A stretch of DNA of 64,000 nt from contig CM062205.1 of NCBI GenBank assembly GCA_031216445.1, positions 14,965,001 through 15,029,000 of the forward strand, read 5' to 3'. Positions 62,185 to 64,000 of this stretch are shown in pieces. Origin of the DNA: Lateolabrax maculatus. Its lineage: Eukaryota; Chordata; Actinopteri; Acropomatiformes; Lateolabracidae. The notes under the pieces were generated by a model. It saw only the letters and a list, made by a program, of their open reading frames with translations. It was not told the origin of the DNA and made no database searches. Numbering within the stretch: the first letter of the stretch is position 1; each line of letters begins with the position of its first letter. The translations under genes were made by a program, and so were the position numbers.

Positions 62185-64000
62185 TGTACAGTAATTCAAG
62201 TCTTATGTAAACTCCCTGCAATGACTGAGAGTGTTCCGCTTTTATGGTTTGGAGGCAAATTTGAGGGCAGAGTTTCCAATGATACATGGACAAGGTAATA
62301 AAAACACCTTACAATGACGCAAGCTGATACAACATGAATTACCAAGTTAAATCAACACCTATGCGACACTGTCACACCAAACTCAACATTACAAGGACAT
62401 ATGTACTGGAATACCGATTAATCGATTAATCTGTCAATTTTTTCTTCTATTTATCAGTTAATTCACCAAGGTGACATAATTAAATCTTCTGTCATACTAA
62501 CAAAACACAAAGATATTCAGTTTGCAATAAAAGTAAGGCAGCAATCCAGTTTGAGATACTGAGAATGTTTGGTATTTGTACTTCAACTTGAATGATTAAT
62601 GGAATAGTAGACGATTGATTTTTGGTTGATCAACTAATTGATTAATCAACTAATTGTATAAGTCCTGGACCAGTGGTTCCCAGCCTGTGACCCAGGAACC
62701 CCACAGGGGATCGTGGGATCATAACTGGGATTATTCTGCTACATCATTTTTTATTAATTTCTTTAATCTTTACTTTGTTTCTTATCTACTAAATACTGGG
62801 ATGTTTTATCTCTTTACCCCTCAAAAAAGACTAATAAGGGAAAATTACTTTTCGATACAAATGCTCACAACTTAAAACAACACACCTTGAGACGGGGGTC
62901 ACAAGTAGAGGTGTTCTTGTTATTGTGTCCATCACCTGTAAACCAGCAACATTAAGAGCTCCAAAATTCACCTCTATAGTTTACTGATAATATCCCTGTG
63001 ATCAAAGTTGAGTCATATAAAAGCTGCCTTTATATGTGTTTTGTACAAATAATGAGGTCACATTTCTGTTTCAGTGACACACATCCACAGCTCTGTGCGT
63101 CAAATATATAATGCCCAGTGAGGGCATCTACATCACAGCACTTTATCCCCCCCCTGTCAAGGCATAATTGCATAACCATGTCAGCTGCATGCTCTGGAGT
63201 TAGTGCTGCCTTGAGTTAACATGGTCTGTGGCATCATGGGCGTCAGAATAACAGACAAAAAACGTGGTCATGTGGCGGTCACGCTGATGTGTTCGGTGCC
63301 AAAGATGTTGTCTCTCTACAGGCTGTTACCATGTAGAGAAAATAAAGAGACATCTAATTTGGGCAGTAGAGTCTTCAGGGCAGATTCCTAGTTGATCCTG
63401 GAAAGACTCAGATATGAAAACTTTAAAAAGAACTTCTCGGCGAGCTGTACTGTACTTTTAAGGGTGGCTTGTTGATTGGAGATTAACTGTACTGGGGCTC
63501 TTTTATCACTCACAATAACGCAGCTGATGAAGCCGACTGTACCACTGCTGCCACAGCTCCTTCCCTCTTAATTATCATGATACAGTGCGAGTTTCAACTT
63601 CAGCTGAAGACCAATCATTTAAAACATTCCCACAGACATTAATCCATTGCATAATATCCTAACAAACCAATGTCTTCTTTCCATCTCTCTCTCTTTTTAT
63701 CTCTCTCCATCCGTTTCATAATAATTGCCCGGCCGGACAGCCAAGACAGTTAAGTCCCCTATAAGCCATTAATATTAAAGCTCCAGGCAGTGAGGGCTAT
63801 TTATGTCTGTGTGTGTCAGGCATTGTCCACACTGTGCAGACGGAGAACATGAGTGAGATATGTGAGGATGACTGTGACATTCCTCCACCAGACAGCATCA
63901 GTCAGTCACCCGCTCTGGAACAATCCGCCTCTAAACGCCCAAAAACGCCACGTATCAGACAGTGTAACATGTTGGCCCGAGCCTGAACAGCAATGTCAGC
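62185..64000. other. upstream non-coding region of rcan3
   Basis: No exon recognised on either strand. It contains a repeat A copy (62413-62664). The last 450 bases are less AT-biased and could hold regulatory sequence; a longer rcan3 first exon, if the gene has one, would lie here or further right. Confidence 0.45.
62413..62664 (+). repeat. copy of dispersed teleost repeat A
   Basis: CGATTAATCGATTAATCTGTC at the left, ACACAAAGATATTCAGTTTG in the middle, and TCAACTAATTGATTAATCAACTAATTG with AGTCCT at the right. Confidence 0.75.

Noticed and set aside
1..64000. tRNA, rRNA, CRISPR and autonomous transposon genes
   Set aside because: No cloverleaf, rRNA signature, spaced repeat array, reverse transcriptase or transposase frame was seen.

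Overview
The window is a stretch of vertebrate nuclear DNA, almost certainly from a percomorph (spiny-rayed) teleost fish. Genes are split into short exons with GT/AG introns. Intergenic DNA is AT-rich with many long (CA/GT)n microsatellites. Several dispersed repeats that I recognise as common in percomorph genomes occur in multiple copies. There are no bacterial-style operons, CRISPR arrays, rRNA genes or intact transposon reading frames. Species cannot be fixed from sequence alone.

Layout, left to right. 1-128: a possible last coding exon of an unidentified plus-strand gene. 3314-6115 (+): a four-exon SOUL/heme-binding-protein-family gene. 10040-11819 (-): the 5' end of fancm (Fanconi anaemia DNA translocase), of which only the N-terminus and first helicase lobe are present. 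11820-12147: a compact head-to-head promoter between fancm and iqcc. 12148-14171 (+): iqcc, five exons. 15438-20279 (+): dcdc2b, with two doublecortin domains and a tail of small exons. 21649-23636 (-): tmem234, convergent with dcdc2b. 24986-26988 (-, with a probable untranslated first exon near 36 kb): ncmap, a small myelin membrane protein. 42947-61461 (-): rcan3, a regulator of calcineurin, with a 14.9 kb first intron. 61462-64000 is the CpG-rich promoter side of rcan3 and then non-coding sequence.

The gene order is informative. iqcc-dcdc2b-tmem234 matches human 1p35, and ncmap-rcan3 matches human 1p36.11, but those two blocks lie apart in human and are joined here. fancm sits on another human chromosome (14q). 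The window therefore contains at least two ancient junctions. One of them, on the fancm side, coincides with a fancm gene that breaks off after exon 4 and has an in-frame stop and poly(A) signal directly behind it.

Functionally the genes are not one pathway. iqcc and dcdc2b may share ciliary-type regulation: the same 19-nt motif, containing an RFX X-box, lies at the iqcc start and upstream of dcdc2b. No previously undescribed multi-gene system was found. The most useful leads are the truncated fancm, the shared X-box motif, and a repeat family carrying a perfect X-box palindrome.
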